NCBI GenBank assembly: GCA_002449845.1
Contig: DJXW01000028.1
Location: 115,415-136,697 of the forward strand
Length of the DNA stretch: 21,283 bases
From: Prevotella sp. UBA6994
GTDB lineage: Bacteria > Bacteroidota > Bacteroidia > Bacteroidales > Bacteroidaceae
Reading direction: 5' to 3'
Of this stretch, positions 7,601 through 14,247 are shown in pieces. The notes beneath the pieces are model-generated. The model saw only the letters and a list, made by a program, of their open reading frames with translations. It was not told the origin of the DNA and searched no databases. Made by a program: the position numbers and the translations under genes. The number at the start of each line of letters is the position of its first letter. The first letter of the stretch is position 1.

Positions 7601-7857
7601 ACAAACCCGTTTTCATTTTCTACATTGAATACATACAATGCGGCATCATCGTCGGTAGTGGGCGCATTACTATTCATGGCGTAGGCAAGGGAGAGATTCA
7701 TATTCCCTTTCACCCGTCTTGCTTTTCCCGAAGTAATAAACTTCTGAGCCTTTTGTTTGGCATCATTCACAGTAATGGGATTTCCCATCATCACATTGCT
7801 CGACATCGTCATGGCGATGGTCAGCAGCAACATCTTGATCATTTTTAGATTATTCAT
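4627..7857 (-). CDS. Secreted C10 (streptopain-like) cysteine peptidase with leucine-rich repeats and dockerin
   Basis: 1076 residues. The N terminus (about 1-26) is a signal peptide, followed by a Spi-like propeptide (about 27-145). The peptidase domain (about 150-380) has catalytic Cys180 in CLTGCMATAMAQ, His328 in GIGHGFICDGY and the NWGWGG motif at 345-350. Residues 395-1012 hold three related modules of BspA/DUF285-type repeats with the MFxxCSSLTSLDVS pattern. The C terminus (1017-1072) carries two dockerin type I calcium loops (GDVNGDG and ADINADG). C10 enzymes include SpeB and Prevotella interpain; the repeats probably mediate surface or host binding. No type IX C-terminal domain is apparent, so the retention mechanism is unclear. 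ATG 7857 gives a good signal peptide. No clear TAnnTTTG box was seen upstream. Confidence 0.92.
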   Translation of the reverse strand: MNNLKMIKMLLLTIAMTMSSNVMMGNPITVNDAKQKAQKFITSGKARRVKGNMNLSLAYAMNSNAPTTDDDAALYVFNVENENGFVIVSGDDVAVPILGYCSNGSFDENNIPSNLKAWLDEYATQIQWARQHEAEAASHVNKSPIQGRTKIEAMLTSTWNQNEPFNDQCVFNGTRCLTGCMATAMAQMMYYWATKGKDGQTFRAGCKALEGYTTSTNGYVLNPLDAISSFDWDNMTDEKPTTTASKAAVAQLLRYCGQALQANFGQYGTSGSMAKTANALKNYCGYNIGVSLENKYYYTQTEWEEMVYAQLAEGKPVIINGEKSGIGHGFICDGYDPNSDTYHMNWGWGGRYDGWFSMTSLNVDVYDLNDKNFAIININPLEESTYALLSSDQKTLTFYHDTMKDSREGTIYELNTSYNPAWSSVNTITDVVFDSSFAQARPKTTEYWFNNQANLKNITGIQYLNTSEVTSMVSMFNGCSSLTNLDVSHFNTSNVTTMVSMFNGCSSLTSLDVSQFNTSHVTTMASMFANCSSLTSLDVSSFVMSNDLVATNLFNGCKNLKDLYIPTNMPQLSTYACSSIGTTKSPCIVHAPEGFDFGTDTSDLYFKWYSGYFFLEGTKVPYTIFDNGTLSFYHDHQVWKHDSIPMKLNTTSSPAWYSSRERVTTVVFDKSFAESLPTSTFRWFYGMKNLTEIKNIEYLQTSQVTTMESMFSNCSSLTSLDVSHFNTSNVTNMSSMFYGCSGLTTLDISKFDMSNVTNSSSMINSCKGLKDLYVPSVMMGLNTSAFGGVGVAASPCVVHAPEGFDFGEGVDTAALYFRWNSGYFYLDGTTLPYAVILDGTMSFYDDDAPWKREGTKYRINESTTPSWYSARQSVTSVIFDKSFENHQPMTIYRWFYDMISLTEIQGLNYLNMEKVTNVGQMFYNCGKLTSLNLSKFDLTNMTEFNALLTNCVGLKELYIHESMTALANNACSKIGTAESPCTIYAPETFDFGVDTSGDYFKWKSGYFCLGKVELLLGDVNGDGAVNVSDVILVVNNILGIDSELFHFENADINADGKIDVSDAVGITNIILNSSPM
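4822..6675 (-). repeat. Intragenic triplication of a repeat module in the C10 peptidase gene
   Basis: Module A (residues 395-628, bases 5974-6675), module B (629-839, bases 5341-5973) and module C (840-1012, bases 4822-5340) each begin T(L/M)(T/S)FY. Each runs through a VVFDKSF-like strand, DUF285 repeats and a LYIP segment, and ends with SPC.V.APE.FDFG and FKW.SGYF. The number of about 26-residue MFxxC repeats falls from four to three to two. Modules A and B are closest to each other at several motifs. Confidence 0.85.
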
Positions 7858-7896
7858 AATATATATTTTTGGTTTTTAGAAATTCGCGTAACGTTT

Positions 7897-8011
7897 CAGG
7901 AGTTCAGGAGTTAAGGAGTCAAGGAGTCAAGACAATAGACTTTCTTGTTGAATCACACGGATAAAACATTTGTCTGGACTACTGAACTCCCTTTTACTCC
8001 TGTACTCCTGC
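7897..8011. repeat. Dispersed repeat copy B with long inverted arms
   Basis: CAGGAGTTCAGGAGT (7897-7911) and the following AAGGAGT units face CTCC..ACTCCTGTACTCCTG (7988-8010), forming an imperfect inverted repeat about 115 bp long. The spacer carries GACAATA (7931) and CTTTCTTGTTGAATCACA (7940-7957), both shared with copy A near porQ. A further small hairpin, CAACTT/AAGTTG (8011-8026), stands nine bases from the pectate lyase stop. The whole element separates the pectate lyase and peptidase genes and may end or stabilise the upstream transcript. Confidence 0.7.
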
Positions 8012-8034
8012 AACTTGAGAAAGTTGAGTATTCA

Positions 8035-10584
8035 TTATTGTTTGAGCACAATATCCACCAATGCCACCACATCGCTGATATTGATTTGAGAGTCGCCATT
8101 GACATCTGCTGCATCATAGATGAATGGTGAGGGATTCTCTCCCAAGACGTAGCTCACAAGACAAACCACATCGCTGATATTTACCAATCCGTCGGCATTC
8201 ACGTCGCCAATCAAGGTATGGGAGGTACCAGGGAGCAGTCCTTCATCTAACAACACCACCGTCTCACCATTGGCAATCGCAGAGACCGTCGCATTGCCGA
8301 CAGTATCGAAATAAAAGCCTGTAGCCGTCATCTTCGAGCCATTGGCATTTACCACATATTGACTGCCTGCACGCACGGGGAATTTCATCACCGCCATTCC
8401 GCCTGCTCCGATGGTCGTAGAACTTGTCTGTCCGTTTTCTTCCAAATAGATCTGTTCAGGAGTTTGCACCTTTTCAGTAACGATATTGTTTGCGCCAGTA
8501 CCTTTCAATTCATATCCATATTGAGTGGGCAGAGCCTCCTTGTCGCTGATGGCAGAGTAAATGTAGCCAATGGCATTGCCATCTTCAAACACCGTGTAAG
8601 CCTTATTGGAGGAAGCTCTTTGGGTGACGTAGAGATAACCATTCTCCGTTACGTCAAAGGTAAAGAATGCGCCAGATGTGGGGACCATCAACGAAGAAGA
8701 CGGAGTATCTCCTTTTGCATCTTTAGGATTACTGTTGCCCTGAATGCCACCCGACCACGAGTAATCTGCCACGGTGATGGGTCCGTATGAAGAAGCCTTG
8801 AACGTATCGTTAGCTCCAATCTTTGCCGTTACCGACGTTGTCTTGCCAATGACTGTTCCACCTGTAAGAGATGTACCCGAAGCAATGTTCAATGCCGCAA
8901 ATTCAGCATTCTCATACATATTGGTATCTTGGTTTTTAGTAGCATTAAACGGGCAATAAGGCTTGTCATCTACCACGACAGGCGTTTCGCCCCCTCCCGT
9001 CAGAGTGGGATAATACTCATCCACGCTGCTTGAAGCATTGGTATTGCCATCTTTCACGATGTCCTCTACCAAGGAGTTGAGATAAACCTCCAGATTGGTG
9101 TACCATTTCTTTGCATCAAGCGTATAGGCATTGCCATCATTGGCATTGTTGGGGTTCAGTCCATGAGCCGTTTCCCATTCATCGGGAATACCATCCTGGT
9201 CAGAGTCATATCCGCTCTCCCTTGTTCCCGTTCCAAAATTATCCTCCGTATAGCCATTCACGTCAGATACCAAGTCTATTCGTCCCTTCTTATTCGTTAC
9301 AGAGCCGGTATAGGTAGCCGTACCGTTTCTCGTTTCCGTTGCATACCGCTCATCCACATTGTCACGTACCAACGAAGCACCGGCGTAAGACACCACCTTA
9401 CTGAATGCAGTAGCGGCAGAGTGGGTAGTCACCTCTCCCGTGGGAGCAGGATTATCCATTTTAATCGGTACGCAATCCGTGCCGTCCGAGTTTTTATAAT
9501 ACGTCACCTTGCTACCATAATAATGGTTAGGATCAGGACTGCACCGCACTCCATTGATAGTATAAGTGCCACTGTCGTACGATACGTTATCCCATCCCGC
9601 ATTCGTGTTTGCATCTATTTGGTTGCCGTTGAGATAATACCTGCTGGTCATCGTCCAATAGATAGGATATTCCGAAGAGTTGCCACTTGCCCCCACCGTC
9701 ACGGTGGTAAGGCGAGAAGTTTTTCCAGCTGGTCCCGACTTGAAATAATTGTTTACCATATTCACCTGTCCACCACCAGGACCGCCATAGCATCCATTGC
9801 CACAATTATAAACCACGCAATTACGGAAATCCACGTTTTCAGCCTGCACGGCATTCTCCCATTGGTATTCATTGTATTGTGCATTATTGGTAAATCCCTC
9901 CCAGTTGTAGCGAGCCCCATTGAAACGAGGCGAGCGGTTGCTCACATGAACAATCAGGTTATGATGGAAAGAGGCAAGTTTTCCTCCCCAGATACCACCG
10001 TATCCGTGCGCTCCCTTGTTGTGACCAGCGTTGTTCAAGCTCTCACCGATGGTACACCATTGCATCGTGAAGTTATTATTGTCGTAGAATGATGCCACCT
10101 CGTCTATACTCCACGAGAAAGAACAATGGTCGATGATGATGCCCGTCTTCTGTCGTTGCCAGATAGCATCAGCCCCTTCGTTCACATCCTTTTCCTCCCC
10201 ACGACGGATACGGATAAAACGGATGATATTGTTACCCCCAGCCTTGACGGTATAATATCTCAACGTGATACCAGGCGCAGGAGCCGTTTGCCCTGCGATG
10301 GTTGTATTGTCGCCAATGTCCAAGTCTTTCGTCAGGGCAATCACACCCCCCACGTCAAACACCACGATTTTCTTCGCCGACCCACTCACTGCCCAGCGCA
10401 ACGTGCCTTTGGTAGTAACCTTGCCATCATCAGCCAGCGTGGTCACGTGTCTCACCTCACCGCCACGTCCTCCCGTGACATATCTGCCGTGTCCCTCTGC
10501 TCCAGGAAAAGCAGGAATATCATCAGCCACAGACGCAATAGTACATAAAAGCAACAACCCAGTAAAAAGAAATTTTCTCATCAT
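8035..10584 (-). CDS. Secreted pectate lyase (PL1-like) with dockerin
   Basis: 849 residues from the chosen start. A longer frame opens at 10656, but its extra 24 residues carry no signal features. They also lie across the promoter at 10612-10642, so MMRKFLFTGLLLL at 10584 (or the next ATG at 10581) is preferred. A signal peptide (1-20) precedes a right-handed beta-helix of PL1 type (about 26-440). Its motifs are FPGAEGHGRYVTGGRGG, TLRWAVSG, IDHCSFSWSIDE (151-162) and RSPRFNGARYNW (217-228), which would hold the catalytic Arg. DSDQDGIPDEWE (460-471) is a thrombospondin-3-like calcium loop. A beta-rich domain spans about 560-765, and dockerin type I loops at 793-799 and 827-832 end the protein. 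The reaction is expected to be beta-elimination of pectin or polygalacturonate. Confidence 0.9.
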   Translation of the reverse strand: MMRKFLFTGLLLLCTIASVADDIPAFPGAEGHGRYVTGGRGGEVRHVTTLADDGKVTTKGTLRWAVSGSAKKIVVFDVGGVIALTKDLDIGDNTTIAGQTAPAPGITLRYYTVKAGGNNIIRFIRIRRGEEKDVNEGADAIWQRQKTGIIIDHCSFSWSIDEVASFYDNNNFTMQWCTIGESLNNAGHNKGAHGYGGIWGGKLASFHHNLIVHVSNRSPRFNGARYNWEGFTNNAQYNEYQWENAVQAENVDFRNCVVYNCGNGCYGGPGGGQVNMVNNYFKSGPAGKTSRLTTVTVGASGNSSEYPIYWTMTSRYYLNGNQIDANTNAGWDNVSYDSGTYTINGVRCSPDPNHYYGSKVTYYKNSDGTDCVPIKMDNPAPTGEVTTHSAATAFSKVVSYAGASLVRDNVDERYATETRNGTATYTGSVTNKKGRIDLVSDVNGYTEDNFGTGTRESGYDSDQDGIPDEWETAHGLNPNNANDGNAYTLDAKKWYTNLEVYLNSLVEDIVKDGNTNASSSVDEYYPTLTGGGETPVVVDDKPYCPFNATKNQDTNMYENAEFAALNIASGTSLTGGTVIGKTTSVTAKIGANDTFKASSYGPITVADYSWSGGIQGNSNPKDAKGDTPSSSLMVPTSGAFFTFDVTENGYLYVTQRASSNKAYTVFEDGNAIGYIYSAISDKEALPTQYGYELKGTGANNIVTEKVQTPEQIYLEENGQTSSTTIGAGGMAVMKFPVRAGSQYVVNANGSKMTATGFYFDTVGNATVSAIANGETVVLLDEGLLPGTSHTLIGDVNADGLVNISDVVCLVSYVLGENPSPFIYDAADVNGDSQINISDVVALVDIVLKQ

Positions 10585-10611
10585 AAAAAAAAGAATGTTT
10601 ATTTTTGTTGA

Positions 10612-10642
10612 CAAAAATACAAAAGAGAAGTGATATGACCAA
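10612..10642 (-). promoter_or_regulatory. Promoter of the pectate lyase gene
   Basis: On the minus strand TTG (10640-10642) is separated by exactly 20 nt from TATTTTTG (10612-10619), a match to both Bacteroidota boxes. Transcription would begin near 10605, giving a leader of about 20 nt before the ATG at 10584. This promoter is the main reason for rejecting the upstream start at 10656. Confidence 0.7.
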
Positions 10643-10693
10643 AAGATTGACAACAATTATTTGAAAATCATGATACAATAATCACGTATTTTT

Positions 10694-10701
10694 TACGTTT
10701 G
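10694..10701 (+). promoter_or_regulatory. Possible -7 element for the TonB-dependent receptor
   Basis: TACGTTTG matches TAnnTTTG but ends only nine bases before the ATG at 10711, which would leave almost no leader. No TTG stands 19-21 bp upstream; the nearest is 30 bp away (10661-10663). Either the transcript is nearly leaderless or the match is chance. Confidence 0.3.
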
Positions 10702-10710
10702 TCAGTATAT

Positions 10711-13143
10711 ATGAAGAGAAAAATCATCTATCTAATCATATTCTTCCTCGCTTTCATCTCGGAGGCGAGCGCACAATCATTCACCTTACAGGGCAGAGTG
10801 ACAGACGAAAACCTCAACCCCATTGAGTTGGCTTCTGTATCTGTGGTGAAGCAGCAGAAGTTTGCTCTCACGTCACTCAAGGGTGAATACAGCTTACAAT
10901 TGGAATCAGCAGACAGCGTGGAGGTGACATTTTCCATGATTGGATATAAGAGCAAGACACGAGTCTTGCGAAATCCCCGTGGCAAGCAAACGTTGCAAAT
11001 CATTCTCTTTGAAGACGACTACACCCTGAACCAAGTTGAGGTAAAAGAGATGAAACGACAGACAGGACAGACGCAAGAGCTCAAGAAGGAAGACATCAAG
11101 CACATGCCTTCCACCACGGGCAATGCGGTGGAAGAAATGATACAGATGCAGGCAGGCGTTTCCACCCACAACGAGCTGTCATCCCAATACAATGTCAGGG
11201 GCGGCTCGTTCGACGAGAACAGCGTATATATCAACAATGTAGAGGTATTCCGTCCGTTCCTTGTCCGTTCTGGCCAGCAAGAGGGATTATCCATCATCAA
11301 TTCCGACATGGTAGAGAAGATAGGATTCTCAACGGGAGGATTTGAAGCCAAATACGGCGACAAGATGTCTTCCGCCCTCGACATCACCTATAAGACGCTT
11401 ACCCCTACCGCCGCCAAGAAAACCATTGCCGAAGGCTCTGTCACGGCAAGTCTGTTAGGCGGAAGCGCATACGCAGGCTTAGGCAACAAGAAGCTGTCGT
11501 GGCTCAATGGCATCCGATACAAGACCACCAGGTATTTGTTAGGGTCGCTACAGACAACGGGAGAATACAAGCCTAACTTCCTCGATTACCAGACATACTT
11601 CAATTACAAGCCCAATGAACGGTGGCAGATTGACTTCATCGGCAACATCTCTGAAAATCACTACAACTTCAATCCCAAAGACCGTGAGACCTCCTTTGGC
11701 ACGGCAAAAGACGTGAAGTCATTCAAGGTATATTTCGACGGTCAGGAGAAAGACCTCTTCCGTACCTTCTTCGGTACGCTGGGCATCACGCGCCACTTCA
11801 CCAAAAGCACCTCCCTCTCCCTCCTTGGCTCAGCCTTCTATACCAAGGAGCAAGAAAAGTTTGACATCCAAGGACAGTATTGGCTTACGCAAACAGAAAC
11901 CAGTGAGAATTTAGGTGTAGGAACATTCTTTGAACATGCACGAAACTACTTGGAAGCCGACGTGAAAAGCATCAAGGCTATCTTCAAGCACAAGACCAAG
12001 AAGCACGCCTTTGAAACGGGGTTCACCTTTAAGATGGAACATATCAAGGAGAACAGCGTGGAATACGAGATGCGTGATTCCAGCGGTTATACCGTTCCCC
12101 ATACGGGCAAAGACCTGTACATGATCTATTCGTTGAAAGCCACCAATGAACTCAAAGCCAACCGTATCGAGGCATACGCACAAGACACGTATCGCTTCAG
12201 CATCGGCGGACAGGAGGCAGACGAGAACGGTGAGGGCGAGATTCCCCCTACCCTTTTCACCCTCAACTATGGCATACGATTCAGTCAGTGGAACTTCAAC
12301 AAAGAGTCTATCGTCAGTCCCCGCGTGTCGTTGGGCATCATTCCATCCTTCAATCAGAACATGACCTTCAGGGTAGCCACGGGATTGTATTACCAAGCCC
12401 CATTCTTCAAGGAGCTGCGTGACACATCCACCGTCAACAACATCACGTATGCCACGTTAAACCAGAAGATCAAGAGCCAACGTTCAATCCAGTTTATTGC
12501 CGGCATGGACTATCGTTTCAACATGAACAACCGTCCGTTTAAGTTTTCAGCCGAAGCATATTACAAGGCATTGTCAAACGTTGTGCCTTACAGTGTGAGC
12601 AATGTCAAGGTGGTTTATTACGGAAACAACGAGTGCAAGGGTCATGCAGCAGGTATAGACCTCAAGCTCTATGGTGAGTTTGTGCCAGGAACCGACTCAT
12701 GGGTAAGTTTCTCTGTGATGGACACGAAGATGAAGCTCAACGGCAACACCGTACCCATGCCCACCGACCAGCGCTATTCCATCAATCTCTTCTTTACCGA
12801 CTATTTCCCTGGCACCAAACGTTTTTTGATGTCACTCAAGTTGGCATTTGCAGATGGACTACCATTCTTTGCCCCACACCAAGAGCTTGATTCCCATTCT
12901 TTCCGTGCCCCTGCCTACAAGCGTGCCGACATCGGTATGAGCTATCTATTGCTTGACAACGAGAAGCGTACCAAGAAGACCATCTTCAAGAACATCTGGC
13001 TCGGGGTGGACTGTCTCAACCTCTTCGGCATCAGCAACGTGAATAGTTATTATTGGGTAACCGACGTTACCAATCAGCAATATGCTGTGCCAAACTATCT
13101 CACGGGAAGACAAATAAATGCCAAAGTACTGTTTGAGTTTTAG
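10711..13143 (+). CDS. TonB-dependent outer-membrane receptor with carboxypeptidase-regulatory-like domain
   Basis: 811 residues from ATG 10711. A TTG start at 10699 would only add four residues before a good signal peptide (1-22, ending SEASAQ). Residues about 23-100 form a carboxypeptidase-D-regulatory-like domain (LQGRVTDENLNPIELASVSV, GYKSKTRVL). The plug domain (about 115-230) contains YNVRGGSFDENSVYINNVEV and GGFEAKYGDKMSSALDI. The remainder is a 22-strand-type barrel ending in ...VLFEF with the terminal Phe typical of outer-membrane proteins. It lacks the length and partner gene of a SusC/SusD pair, so it is a general TonB-dependent transporter. The substrate is unknown. It is divergent from the pectate lyase, which hints at, but does not prove, a role in uptake linked to plant polysaccharide. 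No plus-strand terminator was seen after it. Confidence 0.88.
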   Translation: MKRKIIYLIIFFLAFISEASAQSFTLQGRVTDENLNPIELASVSVVKQQKFALTSLKGEYSLQLESADSVEVTFSMIGYKSKTRVLRNPRGKQTLQIILFEDDYTLNQVEVKEMKRQTGQTQELKKEDIKHMPSTTGNAVEEMIQMQAGVSTHNELSSQYNVRGGSFDENSVYINNVEVFRPFLVRSGQQEGLSIINSDMVEKIGFSTGGFEAKYGDKMSSALDITYKTLTPTAAKKTIAEGSVTASLLGGSAYAGLGNKKLSWLNGIRYKTTRYLLGSLQTTGEYKPNFLDYQTYFNYKPNERWQIDFIGNISENHYNFNPKDRETSFGTAKDVKSFKVYFDGQEKDLFRTFFGTLGITRHFTKSTSLSLLGSAFYTKEQEKFDIQGQYWLTQTETSENLGVGTFFEHARNYLEADVKSIKAIFKHKTKKHAFETGFTFKMEHIKENSVEYEMRDSSGYTVPHTGKDLYMIYSLKATNELKANRIEAYAQDTYRFSIGGQEADENGEGEIPPTLFTLNYGIRFSQWNFNKESIVSPRVSLGIIPSFNQNMTFRVATGLYYQAPFFKELRDTSTVNNITYATLNQKIKSQRSIQFIAGMDYRFNMNNRPFKFSAEAYYKALSNVVPYSVSNVKVVYYGNNECKGHAAGIDLKLYGEFVPGTDSWVSFSVMDTKMKLNGNTVPMPTDQRYSINLFFTDYFPGTKRFLMSLKLAFADGLPFFAPHQELDSHSFRAPAYKRADIGMSYLLLDNEKRTKKTIFKNIWLGVDCLNLFGISNVNSYYWVTDVTNQQYAVPNYLTGRQINAKVLFEF

Positions 13144-13227
13144 CCCTCTTTCTGATTATTCCTACTATATTAGTACGATTACAGCGCCGATGGACAACAT
13201 CATCCTGGAATGCCTCTTCTCTACGCA

Positions 13228-13260
13228 CAAAAAAAGTTCAACGATGTTACTCATTGAACT
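13228..13260 (-). terminator. Intrinsic terminator left from the tRNA-Ser gene
   Basis: Read on the minus strand, AGTTCAA (13260-13254), a 12-nt loop and TTGAACT (13241-13235) form a perfect 7-bp stem followed by a run of seven T. It begins three bases after the tRNA-Ser-like 3' end, where the terminator of an intact tRNA gene would be. On the plus strand it has no T-run. Confidence 0.75.
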
Positions 13261-13262
13261 CT

Positions 13263-13277
13263 TGGCGGAGAGAGAGG
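13263..13277 (-). other. 3' remnant of a tRNA-Ser gene: left attachment site (attL)
   Basis: On the minus strand these 15 bases read CCTCTCTCTCCGCCA, matching the acceptor-stem 3' side and discriminator region of bacterial tRNA-Ser genes. To the right, where the T-arm (GGGATTCGAACCC in this orientation) should continue, the sequence is unrelated. The fragment is followed by a terminator on its 3' side. This is what integration into the 3' end of a tRNA gene leaves at the end distal to the restored tRNA. The integrase gene lies 2 kb inward. The exact crossover base cannot be fixed without the right end. Confidence 0.7.
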
Positions 13278-13317
13278 CTCTCTAACTTATGGTTTCTTGG
13301 AATATCATAAAATACAC

Positions 13318-13340
13318 AAATGGCTGTATGTCAGCCGTTT
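13318..13340. other. Hairpin near the left end of the element
   Basis: AAATGGCTG (13318-13326) pairs with CAGCCGTTT (13332-13340) around a five-base loop, with one G-T wobble. No T-run follows in either direction. It lies between the attachment site and the GGGTGTA cluster, so it may be part of the recombination region. Confidence 0.4.
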
Positions 13341-13396
13341 ATAAAATTATCCCAAAATCAGGATATCACAAAATATCTTTCCGTATCGCAATTTTT

Positions 13397-13433
13397 GGGT
13401 GTAAAATTGGGTGTAGATTTTGAATTTACACCC
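13397..13433. repeat. GGGTGTA direct and inverted sites near the element end
   Basis: GGGTGTA occurs at 13397 and again 12 bp on at 13409, and as the inverse TACACCC at 13427-13433. The outer pair extends to 9 bp (GGGTGTAAA with TTTACACCC). They lie about 120-170 bp inside the tRNA-Ser remnant, where tyrosine integrases and excisionases usually have arm-type binding sites. Binding is inferred from position and symmetry only. Confidence 0.6.
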
Positions 13434-13576
13434 AGAAGAATGATATCTTAGTATTCTCAGATTTTGGTGTTCAAACGACTGTTCTGCATTGATTCATGTA
13501 TATTAGTCTTGTTTTTTGCGCAGAAAACAGGACTTTTAGCCTCCTATACGTTAAATAAGCATTAAAATAAGTAACT

Positions 13577-13630
13577 TTTTGGTGCAAAAGCATTGTTTTG
13601 TCCCAAATTTATTATAATTTTGTGCCAAAA
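13577..13630 (+). promoter_or_regulatory. Promoter within an inverted-repeat operator, upstream of the AbiE-like operon
   Basis: TTG (13593-13595), 19 nt and TAATTTTG (13615-13622) form a full Bacteroidota promoter 20 bp before the ATG at 13642. It is bracketed by TTTTGGTGCAAAA (13577-13589) and TTTTGTGCCAAAA (13618-13630), which are inverted copies of each other at 11 of 13 positions. The right copy overlaps the -7 box. AbiEi antitoxins are known to repress their own operon by binding inverted repeats in the promoter, so this is the likely operator. Confidence 0.65.
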
Positions 13631-13641
13631 TACAAATTAGT

Positions 13642-14247
13642 ATGGTTGATAGTACAGCAAAAAGAATTGAGACTGCCATCGGTTCGGAACCGGAAGGGAA
13701 AATAGTTTTTTCCACAGACTATGCCGAGCTTGGTACGCCAGAGGCCATCAAGAAGTCACTAATCAGACTATGTGAACGTAATGTTATCGTAAGACTGGCC
13801 CACGGGATATATTACAAGCCTAAGTACGACAAAGAACTTGGCCTTGGAATGCTGTTGCCAAGCTTGGACAATATTGCCCAGGCTATAGCAAAGCGTGATC
13901 ATTCACGTATTGTTCCAACAGGAGACTACGCTCTCAATAGTCTTGGACTGAGTACACAAGTACCAGCAAACGCCGTTTATCTTACTGATGGCTCGCCTCG
14001 AAGAATAAGTGTCGGCAAAGGACATGGCGTCATGTTCAAGCACACCTCGGAATTGAAAGCCCTCAGCTTCCGCTCTGACTTAATGATGCGTATTGTTGCT
14101 GCTATGAGAGCGATTGGAGAAGGTAAGATAACCGATGAGCAGAAACGGATTCTGAAAGAGCATATTAAAAATGTGGCAGAAGAAGATTATAACGAAGATA
14201 TTAAACTTGCACCAGCATGGGTGAGAAAGGAGCTTATAGCACTATGA
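13642..14247 (+). CDS. AbiEi-like antitoxin / transcriptional repressor (DUF6088-type)
   Basis: 201 residues. The N terminus (about 1-60) looks like a winged helix (FSTDYAELGTPEAIKKSLIRLCERNVIVRLAHGIYYKP), as in AbiEi antitoxins and DUF6088 proteins. The later part (PTGDYALNSLGLSTQVPANAVYLTDGSPRRI) matches the conserved antitoxin core. Its partner toxin gene follows with a four-base ATGA overlap, so translation is probably coupled. The expected role is to repress the operon and counteract the AbiEii toxin; AbiE systems act in abortive phage defence and in stabilising mobile DNA. A palindromic operator lies at the promoter. Family assignment is by motif recognition, and direct phage defence is not shown by the sequence. 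Confidence 0.8.
   Translation: MVDSTAKRIETAIGSEPEGKIVFSTDYAELGTPEAIKKSLIRLCERNVIVRLAHGIYYKPKYDKELGLGMLLPSLDNIAQAIAKRDHSRIVPTGDYALNSLGLSTQVPANAVYLTDGSPRRISVGKGHGVMFKHTSELKALSFRSDLMMRIVAAMRAIGEGKITDEQKRILKEHIKNVAEEDYNEDIKLAPAWVRKELIAL

Noticed and set aside
9163..10092. Plus-strand open frame of 309 codons inside the pectate lyase gene
   Set aside because: It is antisense to the clear PL1 catalytic domain and its translation is Arg/Ile/His-rich without domains: a shadow frame.
10585..10656. Upstream start giving a 24-residue longer pectate lyase
   Set aside because: The extension covers the promoter at 10612-10642 and would hide the signal peptide behind an unrelated hydrophobic stretch.
8035..13143. 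Polysaccharide utilisation locus (SusC/SusD type)
   Set aside because: There is a lyase and a TonB-dependent receptor, but no SusD-like lipoprotein, the receptor is short for SusC, and no sensor-regulator is adjacent.
13191..13286. Short plus-strand frame of about 31 codons across the tRNA-Ser remnant
   Set aside because: It spans a terminator and a tRNA fragment, so coding is implausible.
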